A DNA stretch of 64,000 bases from Larimichthys crocea (lineage: Eukaryota > Chordata > Actinopteri > Sciaenidae): NCBI RefSeq assembly GCF_000972845.2, contig NC_040021.1, positions 4,403,969 through 4,467,968 on the forward strand. Reading direction: 5' to 3'. Shown piece after piece: positions 10,896 through 26,474 of this stretch (positions within the stretch are counted from its first letter, which is position 1; the number at the start of each line of letters is the position of its first letter). The translations under genes and the position numbers were made by a program. The notes under the pieces are model-generated. The model saw only the letters and a list, made by a program, of their open reading frames with translations, made no database searches and had not been told where the DNA came from.

Positions 10896-13800
10896 ATGTC
10901 CTTCCCCCCTCATTTAAACCGGCCGCTGTTGCCACCTCCCGGGTTGCCCCCTCAGTTTGCCGGCTTCCCCTCAGGTAAGCAACCACATGTACCTGACACA
11001 CCTTTACTTTAATGTTATTTATATATATATATATATGTATATGTGTGTGTGTGTCTATGTATGTGACAGCCCATTTTTAAAAAATGTATAAGAACCAACT
11101 GTTATATTATATAATTTACATCATAATATCATTTCATAAACTTTCAGTGATTCAAACTGTGGCTGGTGTTGGTTAGCCTCACTTTGGTGGAGCATCCGCC
11201 CCATTTGTACAAAGGCTCAGTCCCAAGGTTCAAATCTGACCTGTGGCCCTTTTGCTGCATGTTGTTACGGGGATTTTTAAAGAAAAACCCTTGAATAAGA
11301 AAGACTGGATTCAAAGTTTAAGTTGGAGTTATTATTCTTGTACAAGAAGGAGCCTTTTAACATCGCAACACACAGAAGTGGTTACAGAGAAAAGGCTCCT
11401 CGAGGAGCTCTAACTGTTCGTTCTTATACATTTTTCTTAAAATGGGCTGTCTCGGGCACCGACCTGTTATGAGAATTTTTAAGGAAGAACCCCTTGAATA
11501 AAGAAGACTGGATTCAAAGTTTCGAAGTTTAAGTTGGATTTATTATTCTTGTACAAGAAGTAGCATTTAACCGTGCAACACACAAAAAGGGGTTACAGAG
11601 AAAAGGCCCCTCGAGGAGCTCTAACAGTTCGTTCTTATACATTTTTTAAAAATGGGCTGTCTCGGACACCTCCCATCTGATACAGATAATATAACATTCC
11701 TTTTTTGGTTTTCTGCTCAAGAATGAGCACTATATTTTATATCTAAATGGTACTCCCCTAACCTGTCTCTCCTGTCCTTATAATACTAATTTATAATTGT
11801 CTCTCCCTGCCAGCCTCAGTAAATCAGAGGCCAACTAAAAGACAGGACACACAAACACTATCCATATGAGTTAAAACATCTTTATAACATGTCATTCCCC
11901 ATCTCTCTCTCCTGTCACTCTTCAGCTGTCTCTGTCAAATAAAGGGCTGGGTGGTTAATGACAAACCCAGAACACATGTTTATTGTGACTTTACACTGAC
12001 TGCTCTGTCTTAGGTTGACTCACATTTCCTTTGGCCTTCCTTTGCAGGAACTCCAATGATCCCAGTTCATGTGGGCATCATGACCTCAACCCCTACAGTC
12101 ATGATGCCTTCTGTGTCTGTGGTCAGTAAACCTCCGCTTGTTAAGAAGGACCTTATCGCCATGCGAGCCAAAGACAACGACGACAGCGGCCCCACCACCA
12201 CAGTGTTTGTGGGGAACATATCGGAGAAAGCCTCGGACATGCTGATCAGACAGCTGCTGGCGGTAAGGGACAAAAACTTTTAGAGATATCGCATGTACTC
12301 GAATAACCAAGAGGTTTGATACCATATTCTTTTTATAATTTGATCAAATAAAACTCTGCAACATGTTTAAACTGTGCTTAAACTTTTCTTCTTATGTTTT
12401 AGAAATGTGGAATTGTCCTGAGCTGGAAGAGAGTCCAAGGAGCATCTGGCAAGCTTCAAGGTAATTCATAATACACACATCAAGCATCATTGTTGAGTAA
12501 ATTTCAATTTTTTTATCCTATCAAACCATACATGGATATGTTTACATTTTTAATGTCTTGTTTCCGTGTCAATATCTGCTGCAGCCTTCGGGTTTTGTGA
12601 GTACAAGGAGCCAGAGTCCACGTTGAGATCGCTGCGTCTGCTCCATGACCTGCAGATCGGAGACAAAAATCTGTTGGTGAAGGTGGATGCGAAGACTAAA
12701 GCTCAGCTGGACGAGTGGAAGGCCAAGAAGAAGACTGCAAATGGGGTAATTCTGGTTTGATAACTGGTTATGAGTGTGATCAGTGTGTGCCTGGCACATC
12801 TCCGATTTGTCGATCAAATAAACGGCTATCTATTTATTAAATCAGACGGTTAACTCCTCGCTAAACTGGGATTTTATTTCTGCACTGGCAGAACAAGAAG
12901 GCTGAAGACGGAGGAGACGACGAGGAAGAGGTTCTGGACGAGGAGACGAAGAAGAAGGATCAGATTGTCAAAGGCGCCATCGATGGACTGATGCGGGAAT
13001 ACGCTGCCGAACTCAACGCGCCTTCACAGGACGAAGACTCACAGCGACGAAAGAGGAAAAAGGAGAAAAAAGAAGAGGTACGCCAACTTTTCTTTCTCCT
13101 CTTTGACTTCTTGAAGATGTAAAGATTTTCTTAAATCTATTTCATCGCTATATTCCTTTCTCCGATCTCTTTAGGACGACATTAACACTATTGACATGGA
13201 GGAGGACAAGAGAGACCTGATATCTCGGGAGATTAGTAAATTTCGAGACACTCACAAGGTAAAGTAACTCCTTTTGCTCTTGTAGTTGACATTACAGGTT
13301 TTGGACAGCAGCTGCTCACATAGTTCACTCCTAGAGCTTGCACATTTTAAATTACGAAAGCTTTTTTTCTTGATCTCAGTAAACATGCATTCTGCGCTAC
13401 GATTCGGCAGCCACCACCAAAACATCTTAATTTGCCCCATTATTTCTCTGCAATGTTTCATGTTCAATGTTCAAAACACCACAAAGTTAGGCCGACAGCT
13501 AGTAGTGTTTGTCACCTTTTTTTTTTCTCTCAGGCCTGAATTTGACACCTGTGACCACCCGTAGTGAAACTTATCTAGGTGTGACCATGATTAGATCCAT
13601 TCTTCATTCATCACACAAAAATGCATGGAGACGATGTAAAAGTTACCTAAAAGCTAATCTATTCATTAAACCCCACCATTATGATAGTGATCATATGGTG
13701 ACTAAAGCAAGATGAATCTCAGAGCTTTGGAAAAAGTTACGAGGATAGGATGTAAGTATCAGCCTTCATTTACTATATACATATACCGGGCGTCCCCCTC

Positions 13801-16800
13801 TCGAGGACTTGCACAGGGGCAACTGTACTCCCTCGTCTGTGTGCTGGTCAGAGCTCACGACGCTCTTCACTCAGCCAAACATCCGACGATACAAAAGTTC
13901 CTCCCAAACTTTTGACCCCTTTGTTTTGTGACGACATTGGTGGTGCCCCGCTCCTCCTCCCTCCCCCTCCTGAAAGTCAGTGAACCTGTGCGAGTCCTCT
14001 CTGAATTCTGTTTTTCTCTTTAATGGTGTTCATGTTGAAGCACAAGGACTCAATATGTCAATAACCACTGCAGTGACTTTGGCTGTAGCTTTTCATAATG
14101 CTAGTGCAGGGGGGGCGCCCTCTCCACAGCAGCACACTGATCTGAAGACTGACAAAGGTACGTGCTCTCTGTACGCGATGTGTCGTGTGGCTTCTCTCTC
14201 TCTCTCTCTCTCTTCCATCTCTTTACTCTCCATCAGCGTCTTCACTCTTTCTTTTCTTCTCTCCAAGATAGATCAGCGAGTGTGTGTTTATTTAAAAAAA
14301 AAAGAAAAGAAAGAAGAACAGGATATAACGTGCATGTTTTCTACTTTGTTTTGTGCCTGCAACCAGGTCAAAATAATAAACCAGAAACAAGAGAGAGCAG
14401 AATATGATAATAAACACATGTACTGTTTCTTTTTTTCCAATTTATGGCTCAGGCTTTTAAGAATTACATCAAAAAAACAAAACACAACCGAATAAAACTT
14501 ACTCCAGACGGCACTAAATAGATACTCTAACAGCAAAACGATGCTCGAATAACTTTCAGAGTTCAGTGTTTTATTTAACGAGCCCTGGCAGACACTCTGC
14601 AGAGGTAAGTGGAAAGACACCAAAGCATGCACAAAATGAAACGCCTGACTCGATCTGTCAAGGCACATAAATAACGATACATAACCTGAGCTGAAATGTA
14701 AAATTATTGCAACCTCTTTAAGTTTCCATCTCTCCGTTTGCATCACACCCGAGGCTTTTAGTTTGAAGAGCAGCTGACTGTCGCCGGTCAGCGGTTTATA
14801 TAAAGTCGAGTTAATTTTACTGTCGCTGGTTTTCCTTTTCATTCATTCAAAGCCTTGTGTGTAATGCCCGTAAAGACAGAATCAGGATGTGTGTGTGGTG
14901 TGTGTGTGTCTCGGTAATGAGTCGTGATGAGCTGCTGAAGACTTCTGCAGGGGTAAGACCGTTTCTACAATTTCATTTATCTGTGCAGAAATGTAACTGA
15001 TGTTCATTTATGTTTTTGTTTTTTTTCATTTCTTGATTTTTAAGCACTTTACCGAATGCCATGTTACCCGTTTTGAAATAAAGGCTGTTGTTTCTGATGC
15101 TGATTTCTAATAAGACAGAATCCCATAACGTTTTTCCCTTGTATACCGTGTGACCTGCTTTCCTCCCAGGCCTAACTTAAAAGGCTTGTAGGGGCAGCGA
15201 AGGGCTGAGTCCGTAGTTCAACACCTGTAAGTCACAAACAACTAGTTCACCAAAAGACTGACCGCCTGTTTTTTTTTTCTGTTTTTGTTTTCCTTGTTCT
15301 GCGAGGAGGACTCTTGAGAGAAAAAGCATTGTCTTTTTGCAGCGCCTTTTTCTCGTTATGAATGCCTCAAGTTGAACACGTTCCACAGATCTTTTTTGAC
15401 CGTTAAAGTGGTTTCCAGTTACTTTCTTGCTAAACTGTAGTTTATCAGAGTACAGCAGCTTTAGATGAATGAACGGCGCTGTCTCTCTGTGAGGGAGAGC
15501 CTTTTGGATCCTTCCAGGGTTCCCAGTTAGGTTTCTCCTCCAAGCTTTGCACTTATTAGTGTAGGGCATGTTCCTGTATCAACCCCCCCGCCCTTTAAGA
15601 TCTGGAAACCACTTTATCTGTGCACAGTAGCATATTGACTGCAAAGACTCATCGGTTCCTGTGCGGCAGCGGCTGAACCTGTGTGTGTTTTGCTCTGCAG
15701 AAACTAGAAGAAGAGAAGGACAAGAGGGAGAAGGAGCGGCTGGAGTTTGAGCGGGAACGGAGGGAGCGGGAAAAAGAGCGAGAGCGGGAAAGAGAGCGGC
15801 GGGACCGCGAGAGGGAGAAGGAACGGGAGAGAGAACGGGAGAGGGAGAGGGAGCGAGAACGGGAGAGGGACCGAGAAAAAGACCGCGACCGCAGGCCGAG
15901 AGAGAGGGAACGAGACAGAGACTGGGACAGGGACAGGAGCCGCGACAGGACCCCCGAACGCAGCCGATCCAGGTGAAGGAACAAAAAACATGTCATGGAT
16001 TTCAGTCAGTTGCATCAGAGCTGAGAGAGAAACTGATCAAGATGAGAAATGTAGTCAACAACACTTTGAAGTGATTTACATGAACTATCACACTCATCAA
16101 GAGGCCCTACACACACACACACAATAATGGCAATGTTGCAGATTCACATGTCACGCTGTGCAAGATGGCTCTAATAATATCTTGGTTTCAGTCTTAGCTC
16201 GATCCCAGCATTAAAATGTAACTGGAAAAAAAAATGAGACATGTCGTCAACTTATTTTCCACCATCTGCAGCAAAACAGAAGCTTTGACCACGTGTCATA
16301 ATCTCGATGCAAGCGTTCTCGGACCACAGTTTGATTCTTCGGCAAAATGAACTCTGTGTAGAGGCTGCTAAAAGATTTCCACACAGATGCTTTGATGTAC
16401 ACCTCCAAACTTCCAATTTCCGTTCAAGGATAACACATACCTTTTTTTTTTTTTTGTTCTTGCAGGGAGATGAGTCGAGACCGAGACCGAGACAAAAAAC
16501 GGGACCAGGAGGACGAAGAGGAGGCGTATGAACGCAGGAAGCTGGAGAGGAAACTCCGAGACAAAGAGGCAGCCTATCAGGAGGTAGGGCGGGCTCAGAG
16601 GACACTCCTCGTTAGTGCACTATATTTATACCCTGCACTATGTGGACGCTCAAATAAAAATCATCCCAGATTAGAGATTTACAGAACCTTCTGCCAACAA
16701 TCGCATAATTGTGAAAATGATTGATCAAATGCTGATTATTTAGAAGTGTAAACGTTGCTGCTCACAGTAGAATAAGCTGATGAGTGCCTAATTATACAGC

Positions 16801-19800
16801 AGTGGTAGCATCTGCTCTTCATGTCTAAATGTTCATGTTGGAAATCACTGTGAAACAAAACAGTTGTTGTAACTCACCTGATACTTTTGCGGCCGCAGCG
16901 TCTAAAAAACTGGGAGCTCAGGGAGAGGAAGAAGGGACGGGACTACGCCAAGGAGTCCGAGAGAGAGGACGAGCGCCGACGAGAAATGGTGAGAGCGCCG
17001 CCTGGATGACCACGACGTCCTCGTCTAACAGGCCGAGACAAATTCATTAATAACTGTCACTGATCTATAAATTCGAGAACTTGCACTTCATTTTATGAGT
17101 TATTGTTTTCGATGCCTGCTCGTTGGCATTTATCGAAAACTTTAAATCTTTGTGTGTTGTCGTGTTTGCAAGATAAAGCCAATCATGTGTTTGTGTTCAT
17201 ACGAAGTTAGAGAATATTTATTAGACATTTCAGCGTCTCTGTGTCTCCAGGTGAAAGAGGGCAAGCGGTTGAAGGAGTTCCTCGAAGACTACGACGATGA
17301 CAGAGATGACCCCAAGTACTACAGGTGAGCGACAGAAATCTCAGACAGGGTCATCGATGTCGTGAATTTCAGGTCAACGCGAAGACTAAAACCTTCCTCA
17401 CATGTGAGCCACGTGGCACCTGAGCACGTTAAAGACGTAGTAAAAAAGCCGCAGCAGATGCTGCATGACCCAGATCTGACTCGTAGTAGCAGATGCAATA
17501 CTGCTTGCTCTGGCTTTTGTTCTGAGAAGGCTGTTATTTTTGGTGTGACCCCTAGGGGCAGTGCACTGCAGAAGCGTCTCCGAGACCGAGAGAAGGAGAT
17601 GGAGGCAGACGAGCGTGACAGGAAGAGAGAGAAGGAGGAGCTGGAGGAGATCAGACAGAGGCTGCTAGACGAGGGCCATCCGAACCCAGACGCAGAGCTA
17701 CGCAGGGTATGTTTGTCTGCAGTGCTGGTGTGTGAGTGTGTGTGTGTGTGTGTTTGCATGTGTGTGTGTGTGCTGTGCTGTCTGTTGCCTTTGTGAAGGT
17801 CACTTCATCATCGTCTCTCTGCACATCTGTGCTGTCCAGCTCTCATTGTCCGTCGACCTTCTTTTCTTTTAAAACGCTGTGATTGGTCGTCAATCTTCTG
17901 CTCATCTGCTTCTCATTGGTCCAGATGGAGGAGGAAGAGGAGGAGCGTCTGAGACAACCTCCCATCATCCAAGAGCCGGAGCCCGAGGTGGAACGGGAAC
18001 GCCACAGGGGTTCACGGGACCACCGTCAGGAACAGGAGCGTCCGGAGCCCCGCTCGCGGCCCGCGCACTCGGACGACGACGTGGAGGAGGGCGAGGAGGA
18101 CGACTTTGACAACGACGAAGATAACCCTGATGTGAAACCGTGCTTGAGGCCCACGATGAGGCCCATCACGGCCGCACCCTCGGTGTCGTCGGCCAGCGGC
18201 AACGCGTCTCCCAACACGCCCGGAGAAGAGTCGCCCTGCGGCATCATCATCCCCCACGAAAACTCCCCGCCCGAGGCGCTGCCGCAGGAGGAGCACCGGC
18301 CCAAGATCGGGCTCAGCCTCAAACTGGGTGAGTCAAAATACCGACTTTGGACAAAACGATGAACCGATTATTCAGGAAAATAACTATTAATGGTCAGTTG
18401 CAGGATATTTATTGAGAATTCATAAACAGCAGCAGTATTCTGACACTGCCGAAGGAAAACATGAAGTTAAACTCTCATAATATTTCCTGATTTCCTTCTG
18501 AAACACACACCGTGAATGTCCTTGTGTAGGTTAAAGAACAAGTAAATATCTCCACTGATAGTCGCCTACATAGACCAGAATGCACAGCTGGCACATCTTG
18601 TCAGCAGCTTGTGCGATACGACATCCTCTTAAATGAATTTTTGTCATTTTACCGACCGCCCACCTCTCACACCATAGTACAAACTTACAAAGCAGTCTTT
18701 GTTCTGGAAATAACTGAAGAGGTAGACGAGGGCAGAGGCCGGCGGTCGTACGTGAAACAAACGCATCCTCCTTGTCGTCTCCACAGGTGCCACGGGAAGC
18801 CCGAGCCAGCCCAACGCAGGCAAGAGGAAGAAGCTGCCCGTGGACAGCGTCTTCGACAAGTTCGACGACGAAGAGGCCGACGAACAGCCTCGCAAGAGGA
18901 AGCTGGTGCCTCTGGATTACGACGACGACAAGAGCCTCGGGGTGGACGGAGCCGGGCTCTCCAGCATAAAGGGAGCCAACACCGAGGAGAAGCGCAAACA
19001 CATCAAGAGTCTGATAGAGAAGATCCCCACGGCGAAGCCCGAGCTGTTCTCCTACCCGCTGGACTGGACTATGGTCGACACGGTGAGGAGAGGATTCAGA
19101 AGACGGTAAAATGATCTGTATTCATAGACTTTAATAACAAAGCCTGTGCTTCATCTTTTCAGACGTTAATGGAAAGGCGTGTTCGGCCCTGGATCAATAA
19201 AAAGATTATCGAGTACATCGGAGAGGAAGAGGCGACGTTAGTGGACTTTGTCTGCTCCAAGGTATCCATCACATGCTCGCTCTCTAACGTTTGATTTCAT
19301 TCAGACTCTGAGGGGGAAGTGAAACATTAATGATGCTGATGTTTTTCTCTCCCAGGTGATGGCTCACAGTATGCCACAGAGCATCCTGGATGATGTTGCC
19401 ATGGTGAGTAATGTAACTGATAAATACGCCTCTCACACAGTACGCTGCCTTTTTATTTCATGTTCATGTTCATGTTCATGTTCATGTGCTGATGATCTGT
19501 TCCAGCAGCAGTCAGGTGGTTCTCTTCTTCTCGAAACCTTTTCATCATTTGATTATGACAAAATTAAAGTTAGATGTGATTAAATAAGAAGTTCTGCATC
19601 CAGTAATGTGTCCGAATTTCTGATCATATCAAATCTGTGAGGGTGTTTTTGTTGCACAAGCTTTATAAATATGAGCTCACAGATATAAATTCATATTTTT
19701 AACATATTTTGTAGCCGATAATAAAACGACTTTTGCTTTAGTCTGCAGATAAAAACAAAAAATCTGATGAATAGATGGAGACAAACATTAAAATAGAGCT

Positions 19801-20344
19801 GAGCCGGTCGCCTAATCAAAGTAGTCGATCAACAGAATTTAATCAGCAACTATTTCAATAATCAGTTCAGCGTTTGGTGTATTTGCAGGGAAGAAATTGA
19901 TAGATGAAGTAATGAAAATATGCCACTGTCGCAGCCCGACATCTGAAAACCTCACCGAGCACGTCTCAGTAACGCAGCTAAGATGTTGTTTTGGTCCATT
20001 TCTTTGCAGAACTTCACCTCCCAGCAGAATCTAACACGCTCAGATTTTCTCCTGATTTCTAAATATGTAAACATGCTACGTGACTAAAGTGTTTTATTTT
20101 GAAAGTCGACCTCTCAGATTCTCTGACCAGCTCACGTGTACACGTAACACACCACATCTGTGCCCAGTCTTTATTTTTGAAATCTTTTAAGCCTCCCAGT
20201 AGTGAAATGAGGGAAGTCATGTTCATGGTTTCTCATCTTTCTTTGTGTTAGGTTCTCGATGAAGAAGCTGAAGTCTTCATCGTGAAGATGTGGCGGCTGC
20301 TCATTTACGAAACCGAAGCAAAGAAGATCGGACTGGTGAAATAA
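10896..20344 (+). CDS. rbm25: RNA-binding protein 25 (splicing regulator)
   Basis: This nuclear U1-snRNP-associated regulator of alternative splicing has sixteen coding exons: 10896-10974, 12048-12262, 12403-12460, 12585-12745, 12892-13077, 13175-13258, 15701-15972, 16466-16583, 16899-16988, 17251-17324, 17556-17706, 17925-18327, 18787-19082, 19163-19261, 19356-19403 and 20252-20344. They total 2427 nt and 808 aa (human about 843). Order of domains: Pro-rich N terminus (MSFPPHLNRP), RRM with RNP2 VFVGNI (about 79-84) and RNP1-like AFGFCEYK (about 118-125), a long Arg/Glu-rich low-complexity region (about 262-500, mostly exons 8-12), acidic stretches, and a C-terminal PWI domain (about 705-808, RPWINKK). 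All phases agree and all introns are GT-AG. Exon 8 is nearly pure RE/RD repeat. Intron 7 (2.4 kb) is the longest and may hold alternative exons. Confidence 0.97.
11170..11262 (+). repeat. tRNA-derived SINE fragment
   Basis: A B-box-like GGTTCAAATCTGACC (near 11228) is followed by TGTGGCCCTTTTGCTGCATG, an arrangement common in teleost tRNA-derived SINEs. It lies in rbm25 intron 2 and abuts an LTR-like fragment. An inverted copy is at 40.0-40.2 kb and a fragment at about 21.5 kb. Confidence 0.55.
11263..11464 (-). mobile_element. Partial LTR of dispersed family L
   Basis: About 200 bp closely matching the first half (plus coordinates) of the adjacent full LTR, beginning TGTTAC and stopping after a GGGCTGTCTCGG motif. 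It is truncated where the next copy begins. Orientation is set by comparison with the complete copy at 48968-49421. Confidence 0.6.
11465..11889 (-). mobile_element. Solo LTR of dispersed family L
   Basis: The copy is bounded by TGTTAT (11465) and ATAACA (ending 11889), the inverted TG...CA ends expected of an LTR. Read on the minus strand it has a TATA-like stretch (ATGTATAAGAAC) and then an AATAAA about 90 nt later. No coding interior or second LTR is near, so it is a solo LTR in rbm25 intron 2. I saw no clear target-site duplication here, perhaps because of the nested neighbour. Confidence 0.6.
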
Positions 20345-21180
20345 GCAAAACAACCACTGAATGAAAATTTTCTTTTTCTATACACGCATCATAGTGTAGC
20401 ACAGATATGTCACCTCCCCTCCCTCCCCTCAAACGAAGCGACTCGTCCGCACCATACAGACGGTCACTGCAGATTCTCATTCACGTCGTTCAGGTCACGT
20501 CGGCTCTCCTCCCTCGACATACTCAGGCTACACTCGCTTCCTTTCTCTGTTTTCAGGTGCTGACTGTGTCGGTGTGCTTCTCTGTATATACACTTATTTG
20601 ACTACGGTGAAATGATTCCTCGAGGAAACTGCTGACAGGACCATTGTAAGCTTTGTTTGTACACATGCCAACACTTTTTTTTTTCTGCAAAGACTCCTCT
20701 GCAGGATTGCTAACAAGCAGTCCGTCTACCGGTTTCATGAACTTTTCTTTGAAGGTGTGAAATCTGGCTCGCAGTCGGACACAGATTTTAAAGTATGCAC
20801 AACTACAGCAGGGGTGATTGTTTTTGTTTTTTTACAGGGTTATTTATTCAGGGTTTTGGACACATTTCTGTCGAGTTATCACATTTTCCTTGGGTCAATT
20901 TTCCTGATCACATTCCTGATAAACGTGTTGGCATGTTCTCGTTCTCAGACCATCTATATTAAAAAAACAAACAAACACCAAGTTGTCATTTGAAAAGTGT
21001 CGACCACAGAATATCTCGAGTGGTGACATCCCTGCAGCTGTAAAAGCACACACACACACACGTCATAACCACTATATGAAAATGAGCTAAGAACGGGAAA
21101 TGATTTGAAGTTGTGAAGATGCTCTCCATTTGTTTTTGTATTGGTGAACATTTGAATAAAACTGATTTTTATAACTGTTG
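20345..21180 (+). terminator. rbm25: rbm25 3' UTR and poly(A) signal
   Basis: AATAAA at 21155-21160 is the best poly(A) hexamer after the TAA stop at 20342-20344, giving a 3' UTR of about 830 nt. The transcript ends tail-to-tail with eif2s1, whose end is about 0.75 kb further on. Confidence 0.6.
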
Positions 21181-21399
21181 AAGCTGATTTTCTTACCGCA
21201 TACAGCATGAAAACCTGTAAATATAAAAAATCTTTTGCTATAAACTTGAAATATTATTCCACTGTTCCTGGAATACATTTTTAAAAGAATCACTTTTTAC
21301 TTTTTCTGCGATTATAAATTTTCATATTTCACATGCACATAACTGAAGTCCACTTTGATGCTGGATCAAAAACCTATGAAACCGATCAATGCTTAAATC

Positions 21400-21481
21400 A
21401 CCTGCTCTTAAGATATTTATAAGGAACTATTTAGCCGGTTACCTGCTCTTAAGATATTTATAAGGAACTATTTAGCCGGTT
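21400..21481. repeat. 41-bp tandem duplication
   Basis: A unit ACCTGCTCTTAAGATATTTA through TTTAGCCGGTT occurs twice in direct succession (21400-21440 and 21441-21481) without mismatch. It lies in the gap between rbm25 and eif2s1 transcripts. Confidence 0.9.
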
Positions 21482-21499
21482 TTCTTTTAGAAATTGAAT

Positions 21500-21738
21500 A
21501 TTCCAGCAGGCCAGGGTTCGAATTCAACCTGTGGTCCCTTTGCTGCATGTTATCGCCCATCATTCCTGTCACAATCGAATAAAATGTGACGGCAAAAGGC
21601 TAAAAAACTGTGAAAATAGAAATATAGTGGTCGTCACTGTAGTTCCTCCTCTGGGTGAGGTGGTGACGGGTATTCAGTTGGTCACAATCTTAAAACGTCA
21701 CCACTAGATGTCGCTGAACTCACACTGGACCTTTTAAA
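21500..21738. repeat. SINE fragment followed by partial TTAA-type MITE
   Basis: At about 21500-21550 GGGTTCGAATTCAACCTGTGG resembles the B-box end of the SINE at 11.2 kb. From about 21641 to 21738 the sequence matches the 3' half of the MITE at 28.7 kb, including CACCACTAGATG and the end CACACTGGACCTTTTAA. Both are truncated. Confidence 0.55.
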
Positions 21739-21935
21739 AAGGAACAAACATTCTCAACAGTCTTGAGTTGAATGAAATGATTTATATTTGCTTTTACTTT
21801 GAGCTTTGTGATGTTTGTGCTGGAAAATAGTTACAAAGGAAAACAAATCATTAAAAAAAAAAATAAAGTAATACATTTCGTTGGATCTTCTCATAGCAGC
21901 CGACAAAGACGCAATGGGCTCAAAACTTCCAGAAC

Positions 21936-22481
21936 TTTATTGATGCCGTGTGAGCTAAACAGAAGCAGGTCTGACCAGTAAAAACTCTTAAACTGGAAGA
22001 GAAGAACAGCACATAAAGTCACCGCTGACCGGCGTTCAGACAGACGAGCTTATGCGTTTCCTCTTTCGTCATCGATCACAGCCAGAGATGAAGCGCCGTG
22101 GATACTGAAGACACTGGGCTCTTAAAGCAAGAGGTAAGTGAAGGCCACTGCTTGTGTTTATTAGAGTTATTCAAATTGGTGTGCTTGAAAACAGAAACTA
22201 CGCTGATGTTTAATTTGTAATTTAACTTTCCTTGGAGGTCCGTGTCTGGAAAAGAAGACGAGCGTCTCCTGAAACCTTTCTAATGAACAAACCGGGACGT
22301 TTGCCAATAAGATACTAACTCCAGTTAATGTTTGCGCTGTGAAAGTTATTTGTTGGACTGAGTGACTGCGGACAGGTCGTTCCCGCATGTTTTCCTGATG
22401 TTTTTTTTGTTTTGTTTTGTTTTTTTTAAATCCACCCTTCCCCCCGCTCCCTCACACCAGCCTTCCTCCGAGGACTCGACT
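21936..22481 (-). terminator. eif2s1: eif2s1 3' UTR with candidate poly(A) signals
   Basis: Minus-strand AATAAA hexamers correspond to plus TTTATT at 22157-22162 and 21936-21941. Either could end the transcript, giving a 3' UTR of about 320 or 550 nt. Confidence 0.5.
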
Positions 22482-25016
<2,535 letters not shown>

Positions 25017-25563
25017 TTAATGACAGTTTAATAACTTCTGTGTTTGTTGTTGTTTCTCAGTTTTGATCTGAAAATTATGAATAAAATCAACCTGGGATTA
25101 AGAGAGAGGTTACAAGGTGACTGAATCCAAGAATGAACGGCACAACCTTCAACAACTTCAACTACTCCCTCATACTTTGTGCCAGAGACTTTATTCAAAC
25201 TTTAAACTGCACACAAGACTTTGTACTATTAAACTTTTAAAAAAGAATCTTTTACAGCCTTTGAATTATTACAGTTTTTTACTGTTTGTCAGCTCATTTC
25301 ACATTTTCTGCATTTCAGCAGTTTTCTAGTTGACACTGCTTTAATTTTAACGAATAATGAAGAAGACATAAAGGTTGGTAAACCACTCAGAGAGCAAATA
25401 ATACATCGACTGTTAGGTGACGGATTATTAGGATTACTTCACTGAGTTTTTCTGATTGTGAGTGTGAGCTGATGTGTGAAAGGCTGAAACATTAAATGAC
25501 AGATCGAGGTTTGATGAAATGAAATGATGCCACGACAGTGCTGTTTTAAAAAGGCGTTCATTC

Positions 25564-25635
25564 AGATAGATAGATAGACAGATAGATAGATAGATAGATA
25601 GATAGACAGATAGACAGACAGACGGATAGACAGAC

Positions 25636-25682
<47 letters not shown>

Positions 25683-26119
25683 CGATAGATAGACAGATAG
25701 ATAGACAGATAGATAGACAGACAGACGGATAGACAGACAGATAGACGGATAGACAGATAGATAAACGGATAGATAGATAGATAGACGGATAGATTGATAG
25801 ATAGACAGATAGATAGATAGACAGATAGATAGATAGACAGACGGATAGACAGACAGATAGACAGATAGATAGACAGATAGATAGACGGATAGATAGACGG
25901 ATAGACGGATAGACAGATAGATAGACAGATAGATAGACAGACGGATAGATTGATAGATAGACGGATAGATAGATAGATAGACAGATAGACAGATAGATAG
26001 ATAGACGGATAGACAGACAGATAGACAGATAGACAGATAGACAGACGGATAGACAGACGGATAGACAGACGGATAGACAGACGGATAGATAGACGGATAG
26101 ATAGACGGATAGATAGACT

Positions 26120-26157
<38 letters not shown>

Positions 26158-26327
26158 TAGACAGACAGATAGACAGATAGATAGACAGATAGATAGACAG
26201 ATAGATAGATAGACAGATAGACAGACAGATAGACAGACAGATAGATAGACAGACAGATAGATGGATAGATAGATAGATAGATAGATGGATAGACAGACAG
26301 ATAGATGGATAGACGGATGGATAGATG

Positions 26328-26362
<35 letters not shown>

Positions 26363-26474
26363 GGATAGACAGATAGACAGATAGACAGATAGACAGATAG
26401 ACAGATAGACAGATAGATAGACAGATAGATAGACAGATAGATAGACGGATAGACAGATAGATAGACAGATGGAT
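25564..26474. repeat. Long GATA/GACA simple-repeat array
   Basis: About 0.9 kb of uninterrupted tetranucleotides mixing GATA, GACA, GACG and GATG variants fills much of eif2s1 intron 1, with a short outlier of AAACAGATAGAT units at about 26535-26595. Stop codons are absent on the minus strand because the repeat translates as a Tyr-Leu-Ser-Ile/Val-Cys-Leu-Ser pattern. Those frames are artefacts. Confidence 0.97.

Noticed and set aside
11170..11262. Possible tRNA gene from the B-box match
   Set aside because: There is no foldable cloverleaf or A box in place, and the same sequence recurs as SINE copies.
15649..16015. Antisense frame rich in Arg-Ser, looking like an SR protein
   Set aside because: It is the mirror of rbm25 exon 8, whose Arg/Glu codons read as Ser/Arg/Leu on the other strand.
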